A stretch of DNA of 14,192 bases, taken from NCBI GenBank assembly GCA_030018745.1, contig JASEHB010000012.1, forward strand, positions 1 to 14,192, written 5' to 3'. The position numbers and the translations under genes were made by a program. The DNA is from Desulfatibacillaceae bacterium (lineage in GTDB: Bacteria; Desulfobacterota; Desulfobacteria; Desulfobacterales; Desulfatibacillaceae). The notes under the pieces were generated by a model. That model saw nothing but the letters and a program-made list of their open reading frames with translations. It did not search any database and was not told the origin of the DNA. Below are positions 5,747 to 13,391 of this stretch, one piece after another (position 1 is the first letter of the stretch; each line of letters begins with the position of its first letter).

Positions 5747-6916
5747 TTATTTTCTTTTTAAAAGGCTTTCCAGATTGCGGATTCCCAGAAGTGCATCTGC
5801 GCCGGACATGGGGCCTAAAGGGTCGAACTCGTTTGTGGCGAGATCTTTGGGTGTCATGAGGTTGCGTGAGGTGCAGATCATTATGGCGTTGAAATAGGAA
5901 AAATCGCTTCTCACATCCGGAAAGGGCGAGACGCTGGCCACAAAGCGCGTGCCAAGGGTTTGGTCATCAGTGAGCATAATCAGCAAATCCTCCATGATGA
6001 GCGCATAATCCGCCCGCGTGATGGGCTTGTCCGGTTGGAATGTGCCATCCGGAAAAGGCCGCAGGCCCCGGATATCCAGGGCAAGGATTTGGCGTATCTG
6101 CGCTTCATGCTGGTGGCCTGCAATATCGGAAGCTGTCTGCGCCCTGGCCGGGGACCGGAGTTGTCTGGCCGAATCCGGCTGTCCGTAAAGGGTTTCAAAA
6201 CGCTGCGCTGCCTGCTCATCTAGAAGGGCGGCAAGATTTAACTCGTCCAGAAAAAGAACTGCCGTCTGGGCGCGGCTTATCTCCTCAAAAAGCGCAATGT
6301 TTCTGGCTGCCTCTGTTTTGGGTTGAGAGCGCTCAATTTTCTGTATCTGGCTGTACTGGTGGTCGGCCTCTGCTGTGTAGCGGCCCTTTGCGCTCATCAC
6401 CTGGGCAAAAAGGCCCTTGGCCCTGTCAAGCTCGTGGGCGGCCTTGTGGGCCATGCCCATGTAATAGAGCAGCGCCGGGTCTGCCAAGCCTTCCTGGGAT
6501 GCTTTTGCAAACCAGGCCTGCGAACGGGCCAGCCAGTTTTCAGCAAAGGCTTTTTTGCCCATTGTGTAAAGGCGGATGTGGGCCACCGCCACTTCAACCT
6601 CCTGGCCGGGTCCTGTTGCGTAGCGGCCAGCCTTTTCAAGGTTTTCCTCTGCTTCATCAAACCGGCCTGTTGCGCCGGCGGCCAGGGCAAGGCCTGCATA
6701 GGCAGGGGCATACCTGTGCTCCAGGTCAATGGCCATTTCAAATTCGCGGCGGGCGTCATCCACCCGGCCCTTGGACAGAAGCTTGTGTCCGTTGGCCACA
6801 TGGTGGTCCGGCGTGTGCAGTTGCGCCCTGGGAATTTTGGGGCCGGAGCAGGCTGCAAAAACAAGCAGCGCAAACACGGCAATCATCACAAAGGCAGAGG
6901 ATTTTCGCCAGCCCAT
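5747..6916 (-). CDS. TPR lipoprotein with C-terminal SLH motifs
   Basis: The protein has 389 residues. The ATG at 6916 is chosen because AAAGGAGA precedes it at ideal spacing; an in-frame TTG at 6964 has no such site and would bury the signal peptide. The N-terminus is a lipoprotein signal (MGWRKSS, hydrophobic 8-22, VFAAC, lipid Cys23). TPR-like helices occupy about 39-106 (HHVANGHKLLSKGRVDDARREFEMA and the next repeat) and 147-180. SLH-like motifs follow at about 274-316 (LRPFPDGTFQPDKPITRADY core) and 331-375 (FPDVRSDFSYFNAI...). In Gram-negatives SLH domains can bind peptidoglycan or other cell-wall polymers, so this is probably an outer-membrane-anchored periplasmic scaffold. It follows the LPP20-like gene after 54 bp and ends at a terminator. 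Exact role unknown. Confidence 0.85.
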   Translation of the reverse strand: MGWRKSSAFVMIAVFALLVFAACSGPKIPRAQLHTPDHHVANGHKLLSKGRVDDARREFEMAIDLEHRYAPAYAGLALAAGATGRFDEAEENLEKAGRYATGPGQEVEVAVAHIRLYTMGKKAFAENWLARSQAWFAKASQEGLADPALLYYMGMAHKAAHELDRAKGLFAQVMSAKGRYTAEADHQYSQIQKIERSQPKTEAARNIALFEEISRAQTAVLFLDELNLAALLDEQAAQRFETLYGQPDSARQLRSPARAQTASDIAGHQHEAQIRQILALDIRGLRPFPDGTFQPDKPITRADYALIMEDLLIMLTDDQTLGTRFVASVSPFPDVRSDFSYFNAIMICTSRNLMTPKDLATNEFDPLGPMSGADALLGIRNLESLLKRK

Positions 6917-6970
6917 GAAATCTCCTTTGTAAAACATGGCTGTCCGGAAAGCTTTGATGAACAATCCGGG

Positions 6971-7903
6971 TCAGTCCAGAACAATCATAACCCGGCAATT
7001 TTTCAAAAAGGCCAGATTTTCGGAGCTGGCCCGCAGCCGGTTGGCAGCGGAGCGGGGAATGACGATGTCTGCGCGGCCTTCCCCCTCTGTGCGGATTCCC
7101 TTGACCGTGAGGGGGAATGCTGCAACCCGCATATTTTCCTGGGCCAGGGCCACATTCCTGGAATAACCGGCCATGCCCTGCTGCACTGCAAATTCGCGGC
7201 TCACAAAGGCGGCTCCGTAAACCTCCCGCCCGTCCTCATCCAGAACCCGTGGAGCCATGGCCGGGCGCGCTGCAAGGCCCCTGGCATCCACCACAAGCCC
7301 TGTATAGACAACAGGTGCAGTCACTTCCTCTGGCTCCGGCAGGAGCTGGTTCGGCTCTGCCTGGGCAAGGGGCTGGGCAGGCGGGGCGCTTGGCCGCTCA
7401 ACGCGAATCTGGGGAATCTGCCGAACCTCTGTGGGAAGCATCAACTGGGTGAAACCGCCTTTGATGGGCATACGCAGGGTGACTTCAACGGTTCCATCTG
7501 AAAGATACTCCCGCTTCACAATCTGCGCGCCCTTGACCATGCCCTCCACCTGGGCCTTTATGGAATCCATCTGGGTTGCAAAGTTCAACACCGTGGTTTC
7601 AGAATCAATGCGCACGCCCTGGGCCGCCTCCAAAAGGTTGCGAAAGGCGTCAAGCTGGGCGGCCCGAAGAGCCATGGGCCATGCCTGGGGCTTTCCATAG
7701 TAGCGGGCGGGCGGAGTTCCGGTACCCACGGCCTCCATGTAGCCGCCTGTCCAGTCAATGATGCCTTTTGCACCTATGCGCTCCTTAACTGCGGCCCAGT
7801 CCTGGCCTTCTGGCATCTGATCCGCCAGGGCCTGAACCGGACAAAGGGCCAGCACAAAAAACATTGCCAGGGCTGCGCCTGCCAGGGTTGATTTTGCGGT
7901 CAT
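6971..7903 (-). CDS. Exported LPP20-like domain protein
   Basis: The protein has 310 residues. The start is the ATG at 7903 with a strong GGGAGG site (7913-7918) 9 nt upstream; an in-frame TTG at 7927 overlaps that site and is rejected. A Sec signal peptide (hydrophobic 7-22) ends VQALA-DQ with cleavage after Ala27; there is no lipobox cysteine at that point. Residues about 65-150 (AWPMALRAAQLDAFRNLLEAAQGVRID..., then a beta hairpin DGTVEVTLRMPI) match the LPP20 fold of envelope and flagellar accessory proteins. A Pro/Gln-rich linker (about 168-198) leads to a C-terminal domain beginning VVYTGLVVDARGL. It is the first gene of unit B, with the TPR-SLH lipoprotein as probable partner. Periplasmic or outer-membrane-associated; function not assigned. 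Confidence 0.8.
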   Translation of the reverse strand: MTAKSTLAGAALAMFFVLALCPVQALADQMPEGQDWAAVKERIGAKGIIDWTGGYMEAVGTGTPPARYYGKPQAWPMALRAAQLDAFRNLLEAAQGVRIDSETTVLNFATQMDSIKAQVEGMVKGAQIVKREYLSDGTVEVTLRMPIKGGFTQLMLPTEVRQIPQIRVERPSAPPAQPLAQAEPNQLLPEPEEVTAPVVYTGLVVDARGLAARPAMAPRVLDEDGREVYGAAFVSREFAVQQGMAGYSRNVALAQENMRVAAFPLTVKGIRTEGEGRADIVIPRSAANRLRASSENLAFLKNCRVMIVLD

Positions 7904-8101
7904 GAAAAAAAACCTCCCGAATGGCAAAAATTTTCAATCAATTGTGTGCGTTGCACAGTGCAAACGGTCTCTTGCCGTGACCGGGCGCGGCAGCAGGGTA
8001 TGCCCAGGCTTGCAGGCCAAGCCCAAAAGCTTTGTCCGGCCAGGGAAATGCCCATGCAGGGGCCTTTTATAGCAGGCCCCCTGCAAAAAACTTTATTCCT
8101 T

Positions 8102-8130
8102 ATTGTAATCCAAAATATATGCCTTGACCA
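8102..8130 (-). promoter_or_regulatory. Candidate sigma70-type promoter of unit B
   Basis: On the minus strand TGGTCA (8125-8130) is followed, after 17 bp, by TACAAT (8102-8107). The -10 matches 5 of 6 and the -35 matches 4 of 6 consensus bases, in locally AT-rich DNA. It lies about 200 bp upstream of the LPP20-like start. Confidence 0.4.
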
Positions 8131-8145
8131 TTATTTTATATGAAT

Positions 8146-8172
8146 CGGCTGTTTATTTTCCATAAACGGCCG
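8146..8172 (-). terminator. Stable hairpin after the adenylate cyclase gene
   Basis: CGGCTGTTTAT (8146-8156) pairs with ATAAACGGCCG (8162-8172) over 11 bp with one wobble and a 5-nt loop. It begins 4 bp past the cyclase stop codon. The downstream minus-strand sequence is AT-rich (ATTCATATAAAAT) but has no true U-run. It may be a weak terminator or a 3'-end-protecting structure for unit A. Confidence 0.45.
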
Positions 8173-8176
8173 GCGC

Positions 8177-10432
8177 CTACTTGCTGGTCATGGTGTATGC
8201 GCCGTTCCAGTCCGCTGGCGGGGGTTTTTTCCTGTACTCCTGGCAGCGGGCAAACATGACCTTGCTGGGGCCGTCTTCGGGCAAGGTTGCAAGAGCTGCG
8301 CTGAAAGATATCATGGCCTCATCAAAGCGCCGCTGGCGGTAATCCGCCAGTCCCTTGGCATAATGGCGGTTGACCTCTGTCTGCTTTGGGTCCACCTTGC
8401 CGGGCAGGCCAAGTATTTCAAAAATTTTCACCGGCTCCTTTTTGCCCACAACATTCACGGCATCAAGCTCCCTGGCCGCCACCGCGTGACGGGCCTGGTC
8501 GTAGGTGGCCTCGCTGACCATTGTGTAGGTGCCGTAGATCTTGTTCACGCCCTCAAGCCGGGCTGCGGTGTTAACCGTATCGCCCATCATGGTGTAATCC
8601 ATGCGGGTGGCGGATCCCATGTTGCCCACAACGGCCAGCCCCGTGTTCATGCCTATTCTCATGTGCAGGATGGGCCTGTTTTCGGCTGCAAACTTCTCCC
8701 GCAGCCTGGCAAGCCTTTCCTGCATCTTCACGCAGGCAACACAGGCCCTTGCTGCGTGGTCGGGCATTTCAAGAGGAGCGCCGAAAAAGGCGATTATGGC
8801 ATCCCCCTCAAACTTGTCCACAGTGCCCTGCTCTTCAAGGATGATGTCTGTCATATCCGTGAGGAACTCATTCAGCAACTGGACAAGCTCATTGGGTGTA
8901 AGGCGCTCGGAAATGGAGGTGAAGCCCGCCACATCCGAAAAAAATGCGGTTATTTCCCTTTCTTCGCCGCCCAAAGCCAGCATTTGGGGGTCTTTCATTA
9001 TTTCGGCAACCACGCTGGGTGCCAGATAGGTGGAAAATGCCCCTTTGAGGAAGCGCTTTTCCGCCTCCTCGGTTACATACTTGTAAATGGTAAGGCCCAG
9101 ATACAAAAGAAGTATGACCAGCACAGGATAGACAAGGCTTACAGCCAGGCCGAAGCTTGAAAATGCCACCTGGGCCAGGATGGCGGTGAAAATCAGGAGG
9201 CCAAGCACCAGCATACCGCCGGAAAAAACCTTAAGGCGGGGCAGTAAAAAGCCAAGCACGGCACCAAAGAGCAAAATTGCGGCAAGATCAATAATGGCAA
9301 CCCAGTTGGGTTTTGTTACAAAATCATTGCGAAGTATGTTTTCCAGCACATTGGCGTGGATTTCAAGCCCTGGGAAGATTTTGTCAAAGGGCGTCACCCT
9401 CAAATCAAAAATGCCCACCGCAGTTGCGCCCACAAGTACGATTTTGCCATTCAGCCGCTCCTTTTCCACGCGGCCTTCAAGTATGTCGGTGACGGAAATG
9501 TGGGGAAAGGTCCTGCCAGGGCCAAAGTAGTTTATGAGAAGGTGCCCGGTTTCATTCACCGGCAGATTTGTCCTGCCCAGGCGAAGATTTCTGACTCCGA
9601 ACTCGTCCACGGAAAGGACTATGTCCTCGCCCAGATAAGCCCGGAGGGTGGAAAGGGCTAAAGGCGCAAAGAATTCATCCTGACATTTTATGACCATGGG
9701 CATCCAGCGCACTGTGCCGTCTGAATCAGGAAACATGTTGAAATAGCCGGAATAGTCTGTGGATGAAGCTAAAAGCTCTATATTGGCCTGGGGCATGAAG
9801 GCAAAGGGCAGGCCGGCAAAGTCCTTGCCTTTCTGGGTTTCGTGGATAACCTGGTAGCGCGCCCCGCTTGCGTTTGCAAGCTGCATGGCAAGAGTCTGGT
9901 CGTCAACGCCTCCCACGCCCTCGCGGGACATCTGGAAAAAAAAGCCCAAAGCCACCGGCGCTTTGGAGTTTTTGATGGCCTGGGCCAGAATCGTGTCGTA
10001 ATCGCCTGCGGCCCTGATGTTTTCCAGTTGGGCGAAAAGCTCTTTATCGAGCATTTTGCGCCTTGCCAGCTCTTCCTCCACCTGGCCTATGGCAAGGCTG
10101 GTGCTGGCAGGGTCAGGCTCCAGAAACCCGATATCCAGGCCTATGGCAGCGGCCCCTGCATCGGAAAGGGCGTTTATGAGTTCAGCTATCTTGGAGCGGG
10201 GCCACACCCACTTTCCCTGCTCGGCCAGGCTGCGCTCGTCAATGACGGCCAGCAAAACTTCCGGCCCCGGCTCCTTTGCCCCCCTGAACTCGAAGCGCAG
10301 ATCCAGGGTTTTCAAATCCATAACCTCCAGAAAAAAAACCTTGGAAAGATATGCGCCGCAGACCACAAGCACAACAAAGATTGTTATGAAAAGGGCATTG
10401 ACTTTGAATATGCGCCTTAAAAATTCCCGCAT
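8177..10432 (-). CDS. CHASE2-domain membrane class III adenylate cyclase
   Basis: A 751-residue membrane receptor that makes cyclic nucleotide, probably cAMP. Order: one TM helix (about 12-34); a periplasmic CHASE2 sensor (about 40-375; LLAVIDERSL, GLDIGFLEPD, KIVLVGATAVGIFDLRVTPF, PGLEIHANVLENIL); three TM helices (about 379-398, 404-424, 430-450); a linker; the cyclase domain (about 493-672); and a C-terminal TPR-like unit (about 689-735). Catalytic residues are intact: metal Asp500 (FFSDVAGFT) and Asp544 (FEGDA), Lys540 and Thr614 at the base-recognition positions (the Lys/Thr pair of bacterial adenylate cyclases), and Asn621 and Arg625 (NTAAR) at the transition-state positions. ATG 10432 has AAAGG 6 nt upstream. 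It lies 59 bp after the uncharacterised gene with no clear terminator between, so cotranscription is likely. The periplasmic ligand is unknown. Confidence 0.95.
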   Translation of the reverse strand: MREFLRRIFKVNALFITIFVVLVVCGAYLSKVFFLEVMDLKTLDLRFEFRGAKEPGPEVLLAVIDERSLAEQGKWVWPRSKIAELINALSDAGAAAIGLDIGFLEPDPASTSLAIGQVEEELARRKMLDKELFAQLENIRAAGDYDTILAQAIKNSKAPVALGFFFQMSREGVGGVDDQTLAMQLANASGARYQVIHETQKGKDFAGLPFAFMPQANIELLASSTDYSGYFNMFPDSDGTVRWMPMVIKCQDEFFAPLALSTLRAYLGEDIVLSVDEFGVRNLRLGRTNLPVNETGHLLINYFGPGRTFPHISVTDILEGRVEKERLNGKIVLVGATAVGIFDLRVTPFDKIFPGLEIHANVLENILRNDFVTKPNWVAIIDLAAILLFGAVLGFLLPRLKVFSGGMLVLGLLIFTAILAQVAFSSFGLAVSLVYPVLVILLLYLGLTIYKYVTEEAEKRFLKGAFSTYLAPSVVAEIMKDPQMLALGGEEREITAFFSDVAGFTSISERLTPNELVQLLNEFLTDMTDIILEEQGTVDKFEGDAIIAFFGAPLEMPDHAARACVACVKMQERLARLREKFAAENRPILHMRIGMNTGLAVVGNMGSATRMDYTMMGDTVNTAARLEGVNKIYGTYTMVSEATYDQARHAVAARELDAVNVVGKKEPVKIFEILGLPGKVDPKQTEVNRHYAKGLADYRQRRFDEAMISFSAALATLPEDGPSKVMFARCQEYRKKPPPADWNGAYTMTSK

Positions 10433-10491
10433 GGCTGGGCCTTTATAAAGAGTGGTTTTTTTGTTTTTCTTAAAGAGGCTTGCAAATTATT

Positions 10492-11439
10492 TTAGACACC
10501 TGCCTCCATTGCAGCAGCGGCAAGCAGGGGAATGAGTATTTCGTGGTGGCCGCGCAGATAAATGCCTTGCCCGCCTTCGGAAACAGGCCGGTTGACCACA
10601 TTGGCGGCCACCCTGTACTGATGCTCAAAATCCAGGGCAAGAGCCGTGAAGCGGCTCACATCGTTGCCCAGGTTGCGGGCAAGGGAGACCGCCTTCAAGA
10701 ACACCTCCGGCAGCAGCACGGCAGAGCCGACATTGCAGTAAACACCCTGGGCAAGGGTGGCCACAACGCCTGCAAACAAAAGAAAATCCCGGTGGCTTGC
10801 CCGGCCCGTTGCCGCAGCGTCAAAGCAGGGGTGCATGTGGATAATGTCTGTGCCTATCGCCACATGAACCGTCATGGGCAGGTTGAGGCGTCGGCCTGCC
10901 GCAAAGAGGCTCAAGCTGGCAAAGGGCAGGTTTTCCTCCACAATGGCCCTTCCCACAGCCTGGCCCAGGCCGCAGTCCCATTCCTGCGCCCTTGCAATGG
11001 CGCAGCACAGAAACTCGCCTGTTTCCCTGGCCATGCCAAAGCTGCCGTCCGGCAGGCTTTTTGCCACATCCTCGCTGGTTTGGCCTGCAAGGGCTATTTC
11101 CGCATCGTGGATTATGGCAGCCCCGTTGGTGGCAACGGCGCTTAAAAAGCCCTTTTCCATAAGGTCTATTATAATTGGCGCAAGCCCCACCTTTAGCGGA
11201 TGCGCCCCCATGCCCCAAAGCACGGTTTTGCCCTCCCTCCGGGCCTTGGCAAGGGCGTTGGCAGCGGCCACAAGGCCCTTTGCGCCCAAAAAACCGGGCA
11301 GGCTTTCAATAAAATCCTTCAGAGTGCCGCCAACGCTCCAGGGCTTTGCAAAATCTTTTGCGCAAACAAGGCTTTGGCGCTCCGCCAAAGGATAGGTTTT
11401 GAGCCTTGAAAGGTCTGGCAGGGGAAAGGGGCCTGGCAT
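10492..11439 (-). CDS. Conserved uncharacterised Rossmann-like protein (deoxyhypusine synthase-like?)
   Basis: A 315-residue soluble protein of no assigned function. Conserved-looking blocks are LWGMGAHPLKVGLAPIIIDL (74-93), TNGAAIIHDAEIALAG (104-119) followed by TSEDV and FGMARET, VHVAIGTDIIHMHP (191-204), ASHRDF, GVYCNVGSAVLLPEVFLKA and RGHHEILIP near the C-terminus. The order of glycine-rich strands and the NGA..HD segment recall deoxyhypusine/homospermidine synthase-type NAD-binding folds, but I do not see the catalytic lysine motif of true deoxyhypusine synthase, so this is a weak guess. Four histidines in 193-302 and the HD pair could bind metal or a sugar phosphate. ATG 11439 has AAGGA about 8 nt upstream; the gene is 12 bp after gmhA, suggesting a link to sugar-phosphate or envelope metabolism. 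Confidence 0.75.
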   Translation of the reverse strand: MPGPFPLPDLSRLKTYPLAERQSLVCAKDFAKPWSVGGTLKDFIESLPGFLGAKGLVAAANALAKARREGKTVLWGMGAHPLKVGLAPIIIDLMEKGFLSAVATNGAAIIHDAEIALAGQTSEDVAKSLPDGSFGMARETGEFLCCAIARAQEWDCGLGQAVGRAIVEENLPFASLSLFAAGRRLNLPMTVHVAIGTDIIHMHPCFDAAATGRASHRDFLLFAGVVATLAQGVYCNVGSAVLLPEVFLKAVSLARNLGNDVSRFTALALDFEHQYRVAANVVNRPVSEGGQGIYLRGHHEILIPLLAAAAMEAGV

Positions 11440-11451
11440 TTTTTCTTCCTT

Positions 11452-12054
11452 TTAATCTTGAGCCTGGGCAGAATTAGCCGCGCTTTGGGGAAAGAGAATC
11501 TGCTCCACAAGGCTGCACAGGATGTGTCCCGCAGAGATTTGGGCCTCCTGAATGCGCGGTGTTTGGGCTGAATCCGCCACAAGGGACCAGTCTGCAAATT
11601 TTATCTGCCGCCCGCCGTCCTTGCCGGAAAGGGCCATGACAAAAAGGCCCATTTCCCTTGCGGTTTTCTGGGCTTCTATGACATTGGCCGACTGGCCTGA
11701 AGTGGAAATGCCAAAGGCAATGTCGTTTGGCTTGCCAAGGGCCTGAATTTGCCGGGCGAAAACCGTTTCAAAGGAGTAATCGTTTGCGTGGCTTGTGAGA
11801 ACAGATGTGTCCGTGGTCAGGGCAATGGCTGCAAGGGCCTTTCTCTCCATTGCAAAGCGGTTCACCAGCTCGGCTGCAAGATGCTGGGCGTCTGCTGCGC
11901 TTCCGCCGTTGCCGAAAAAAAGAATTTTGCCGCCGGAAGCAAGGCAGCGGGCCATTATGGTTGCGCCCTCAACAATCCGGTCGGCATTTTGGCGGGCAAA
12001 GCTCTCAACAAGGCCTGCGCCTGTTTTTGCTGTTTCAATGACAAGGTCTTTCAT
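11452..12054 (-). CDS. gmhA: Sedoheptulose 7-phosphate isomerase
   Basis: A 200-residue SIS-domain protein. GmhA converts sedoheptulose 7-phosphate to D-glycero-D-manno-heptose 7-phosphate, the first step of ADP-heptose synthesis for the LPS inner core, in the cytoplasm. Seen: FGNGGSAADAQHLAAEL (47-63), ALTTDTSVLTSHANDY (78-93), the sugar-phosphate loop STSG (117-120), and TPRIQEAQISAGHILC (165-180). His58, Glu62, Gln169 and His177 match the zinc/catalytic set of characterised GmhA enzymes by spacing. The ATG start overlaps the TGA of the TPR gene (ATGA), so translation is probably coupled. No other heptose genes are in the window. The main alternative, a DiaA-type SIS protein, is less likely given the full catalytic set. 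Confidence 0.93.
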   Translation of the reverse strand: MKDLVIETAKTGAGLVESFARQNADRIVEGATIMARCLASGGKILFFGNGGSAADAQHLAAELVNRFAMERKALAAIALTTDTSVLTSHANDYSFETVFARQIQALGKPNDIAFGISTSGQSANVIEAQKTAREMGLFVMALSGKDGGRQIKFADWSLVADSAQTPRIQEAQISAGHILCSLVEQILFPQSAANSAQAQD

Positions 12055-13391
12055 TGGGTTGCCTTGGTGTTTGAGCCGGAAATGCGCCCGTTAAGCTCTG
12101 TTATGATGTCGCGGCACTGGTAGCCAAGCGCCAGCGCCCGTTCAAAGTGGGCAAGGGCGGCTTCAGGCTCTCCCCAGTGCTCAAGAATTTCGCCCATGCG
12201 AAAGGCATAAAGGCCGTTGTTCGGGTCAAGCTTCACGCTCTGGCGGGCAAATGACTTGGCTATCTGGGCGTTTTCGCCCATTTGTGTATAAACCCAGGCC
12301 AGGCGGGAAAGGGAATCCGCATCACTGGGCTTAATTCGCAGAACCCGCGAGTATGCCTTGGCTGCTTCCTTGTAAAGGAAAGCATCTGCAAGCATATCTG
12401 CAAGTATTTTGTGGGCTGCTATGGATTTGGGCCTTATTGAGGCGGCCTTTTCAAGAAGCTCGCGGGCCTTTTCCAGGCGGTTTAAACGGCTGTGGGCCTT
12501 TCCTGCCTGCACAAGGGCCTCGTAAAGCTCCGGCTCCACGGCAAGGGCCTTGTCAAACCAGGTTAGCGCGCTGTCCATGTCGTCTTGCAGCATTCTCACA
12601 AGGCCTATGTTGTAGGCTGGCATCACATTTGACGGGGCCAGGGCCAGGGCCTTTTGAAAATGCAAAAGCGCCTGCTCCATTTTGTTTGTGCGGCCAAGGC
12701 AGACCCCTAAACTGTTGTGGACATTTTCATTGTCCTTGTCCAGTTGCAGGGCCTTCTGATACTCGGCCAGGGCAAGCTCCAGGTTTCCTTCCTGATAATA
12801 GGAATCGCCGGAAACATTCAGGCTAACCGAATCAAAGGGGACAATGCGCCCCGGCCCCAGCAAAAGTGCGTGCATCAGGGCCTTGGCCGCATTTTCCACC
12901 ACCTGGGCAGGGGAGTAATCCAGGGTTGGAAAAACGGCTATGCCCACAGAAACGGTGAAATTTTCGGTGGTTGTGGCCTTTTGCAGCTTGATGGCCAGCT
13001 TTTGGGCCTTTTTGGGCGTGAGGCCGGGAAAGGCGGCGGCAAGATGTGTTTCCCCAGCCAATCCCCAGAAGCCTTTGGATTTTTGAATGAGGGTGTCGGC
13101 TGCTGCGGCTGTTTCCACAAGGGCAAGGGCCATCTCGGACCCTGATGCCTGCTCCGGGGCCAGGTCCGGGCGGATTCCCATCACAGCGAAAACAGGGACA
13201 TTTTTGAGCCGGATTTTTGCCTGATCCACAAAGGCTTTGCCAATGGGCGCTTCTGGAAATCTGGCGCTCATGGCATGGGCCGCCTGCCGGGAGTCCTCCG
13301 GGCCGGGTTTGGGCTTGGGGCTGCATTCCACCAAAAGGAAGTTGCGATCCACCTGGCGCTTTGAAAAAGGGGTTTCCTTTTTTTGGCTCAT
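12051..13391 (-). CDS. TPR protein with degenerate N-terminal GGDEF domain
   Basis: A 446-residue cytoplasmic protein without signal peptide. Residues about 66-187 look like a decayed GGDEF fold: FWGLAGETHLAAAFPGL (108-124) sits where GGDEF enzymes read RxGGDEFxxLL, and TVSVGIAVFPTLDYS, then ENAAKALMHALLLGPGRIVPF (146-186), follow the end of that domain. AGETH replaces GGDEF, so diguanylate cyclase activity is not expected; substrate binding or protein contact may remain. Residues about 191-424 form roughly seven TPR units of 34 residues (SGDSYYQEGNLELALAEYQK first). Start and stop overlap both neighbours by ATGA (selA before, gmhA after), so it is made with them. Probably a scaffold or regulator; its partner is unknown and a direct role in selenocysteine synthesis is unproven. 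Confidence 0.85.
   Translation of the reverse strand: MSQKKETPFSKRQVDRNFLLVECSPKPKPGPEDSRQAAHAMSARFPEAPIGKAFVDQAKIRLKNVPVFAVMGIRPDLAPEQASGSEMALALVETAAAADTLIQKSKGFWGLAGETHLAAAFPGLTPKKAQKLAIKLQKATTTENFTVSVGIAVFPTLDYSPAQVVENAAKALMHALLLGPGRIVPFDSVSLNVSGDSYYQEGNLELALAEYQKALQLDKDNENVHNSLGVCLGRTNKMEQALLHFQKALALAPSNVMPAYNIGLVRMLQDDMDSALTWFDKALAVEPELYEALVQAGKAHSRLNRLEKARELLEKAASIRPKSIAAHKILADMLADAFLYKEAAKAYSRVLRIKPSDADSLSRLAWVYTQMGENAQIAKSFARQSVKLDPNNGLYAFRMGEILEHWGEPEAALAHFERALALGYQCRDIITELNGRISGSNTKATQ

Larger units (their letters stand above)
7904..8176 (-). other. Intergenic region and structured leader upstream of unit B
   Basis: No gene fits here. Several inverted repeats are visible: TTGCAC-A-GTGCAA (7951-7963), TGCCG/CGGCA (7973-7992), GGCTTG-CAGGC-CAAGCC (8007-8023), and GCAGGGGCC/GGCCCCCTGC (8056-8064 with 8075-8084, one bulge). 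If transcription starts near 8095 these all fall in a leader of about 190 nt. No known riboswitch was recognised. The 7951-7963 palindrome could instead be a protein-binding site. Confidence 0.4.

Noticed and set aside
6323..7501. 392-codon open frame on the plus strand across the LPP20 and TPR-SLH genes
   Set aside because: It runs antisense through two genes with clear signal peptides, ribosome sites and known domains, crosses their junction, and has no recognisable motif. It is a GC-bias shadow.
8056..8084. GC-rich hairpin as a terminator for the cyclase gene
   Set aside because: The A/T run lies on the wrong side for minus-strand transcription, and on the plus strand it is followed by A rather than T residues.
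8363..9160. 265-codon open frame on the plus strand
   Set aside because: Lies entirely antisense to the cyclase catalytic domain, whose residues are fully conserved on the other strand.
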